A stretch of 15,686 nt of DNA from JANLQX01 sp043775075 (lineage in GTDB: Bacteria; Actinomycetota; Acidimicrobiia; Acidimicrobiales; JANYDT01), in NCBI GenBank assembly GCA_043775075.1, contig JAYVSS010000172.1:1-15686 (forward strand), read 5' to 3'. Of the stretch, positions 15,427 through 15,686 are shown piece by piece. The position numbers were made by a program, and so were the translations under genes. Position 1 is the first letter of the stretch, and each line of letters begins with the position of its first letter. Below the pieces are notes generated by a model that worked only from the letters and a program-made list of their open reading frames with translations, was not told where the DNA came from and did not search any database.

Positions 15427-15432
15427 AACGTA
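15427..15432 (-). promoter_or_regulatory. -10 box predicting a leaderless cyclophilin mRNA
   Basis: On the minus strand TACGTT is followed by exactly 7 bases and then the GTG at 15419. There is no Shine-Dalgarno at a usable distance from that GTG. The spacing equals that of the acuI-like and LLM genes. The -35 region is weak (TTTGGA at a 16-base spacing). Confidence 0.5.
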
Positions 15433-15490
15433 GTGCTCACCAACGCCATCCAAATGGATCAGATTGGTCTTAGGGCCCGTGACGAGATTG

Positions 15491-15505
15491 CTGGCGGGAC
15501 GCCAG
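15491..15505. other. Hairpin between leuS and the cyclophilin gene
   Basis: CTGGCG pairs with CGCCAG across a 3-base loop, a stable 6-base-pair stem in the 160-base gap after leuS. Neither strand shows a T-run after it, so it is not a standard intrinsic terminator. It may still help to end or stabilise leuS transcripts. Confidence 0.35.
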
Positions 15506-15579
15506 GGCATGCTTGCTGGACTGATGACGTAACTTTCGCGCCAGTTATCTTGTCTCGGGTCCTTTGGATAGATCCGCTG

Positions 15580-15686
15580 CTACCCGACGACGACAAAGTT
15601 GACGAGCTTGCCTGGCACGGCGATGACCTTGCGGACGTCCTTCCCATCGAGGAGCACAGCGATCTTCTCCGCCTGCCGAGCCGCTG
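15580..15686 (-). CDS. leuS: Leucyl-tRNA synthetase, C-terminal fragment (gene continues beyond window)
   Basis: Only the last 35 codons lie in the window. On the minus strand they encode a helix (AARQAEKIAVLLDGK), then DVRKVIAVPGKLVNFVVVG and a TAG stop at 15580-15582. The VRKVI.VPGKL.N..V pattern is the characteristic end of bacterial leucyl-tRNA synthetase, where the C-terminal domain contacts the tRNA corner. The rest of the enzyme, including its catalytic and editing domains, lies to the right of the window. The reading frame is intact as far as it goes. Confidence 0.9.
   Translation of the reverse strand, partial: AARQAEKIAVLLDGKDVRKVIAVPGKLVNFVVVG

Noticed and set aside
1..15686. Mobile element, prophage, CRISPR array or defence island
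   Set aside because: No transposase, integrase, terminal inverted repeats, spaced direct repeats or defence-type genes are seen; the genes are core or common metabolic families with consistent base composition.

Overview
The window looks like ordinary chromosomal DNA from a high-GC actinobacterium, most likely of the class Acidimicrobiia. The basis is gene content and order: lepA and rpsT divergent next to holA, comEC and comEA; a proteasome-assembly-chaperone (PAC2) family protein; an LLM-class F420-type oxidoreductase; an acyl-CoA-dehydrogenase-linked phosphotransferase; and a fatty-acyl-AMP ligase. There are no insertion sequences, integrases, tRNAs, rRNAs, CRISPR arrays or phage genes. 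The class assignment is inference; no database was consulted.

Layout, left to right. Bases 1-256 hold no gene I can support. lepA (elongation factor 4, minus) and rpsT (ribosomal protein S20, plus) are divergent across a 220-base spacer that contains three tandem copies of a 10-base unit. rpsT ends in a strong intrinsic terminator. A minus-strand competence and replication block follows: comEA, then comEC, then holA. The comEC reading frame appears to begin at a CTG that overlaps the comEA stop codon, and its C-terminal metallo-beta-lactamase-like domain has lost its metal-binding motif. Upstream of comEA on the same strand is a CnoX-like thioredoxin with TPRs.

From about 7.67 kb to 12.86 kb five genes run on the plus strand: an APH-fold phosphotransferase, a PAC2 protein overlapping it by ATGA, an acrylyl-CoA reductase/YhdH-type oxidoreductase, an LLM-class oxidoreductase, and a secreted CAP-domain protein. 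The first, third and fourth suggest acyl-CoA and redox metabolism. The right end is a minus-strand series: the 3' end of leuS, a lipoprotein cyclophilin and a fatty-acyl-AMP ligase.

I found no clearly new multi-gene system. The most useful observations are at a finer scale. Three genes (acuI-like, LLM oxidoreductase, cyclophilin) have a TANNNT -10 box exactly 7 bases before the start codon and no Shine-Dalgarno sequence, which predicts leaderless mRNAs; holA is a near match. The other notable points are the probable CTG start and pseudo-nuclease domain of ComEC, and the tandem repeat between lepA and rpsT.
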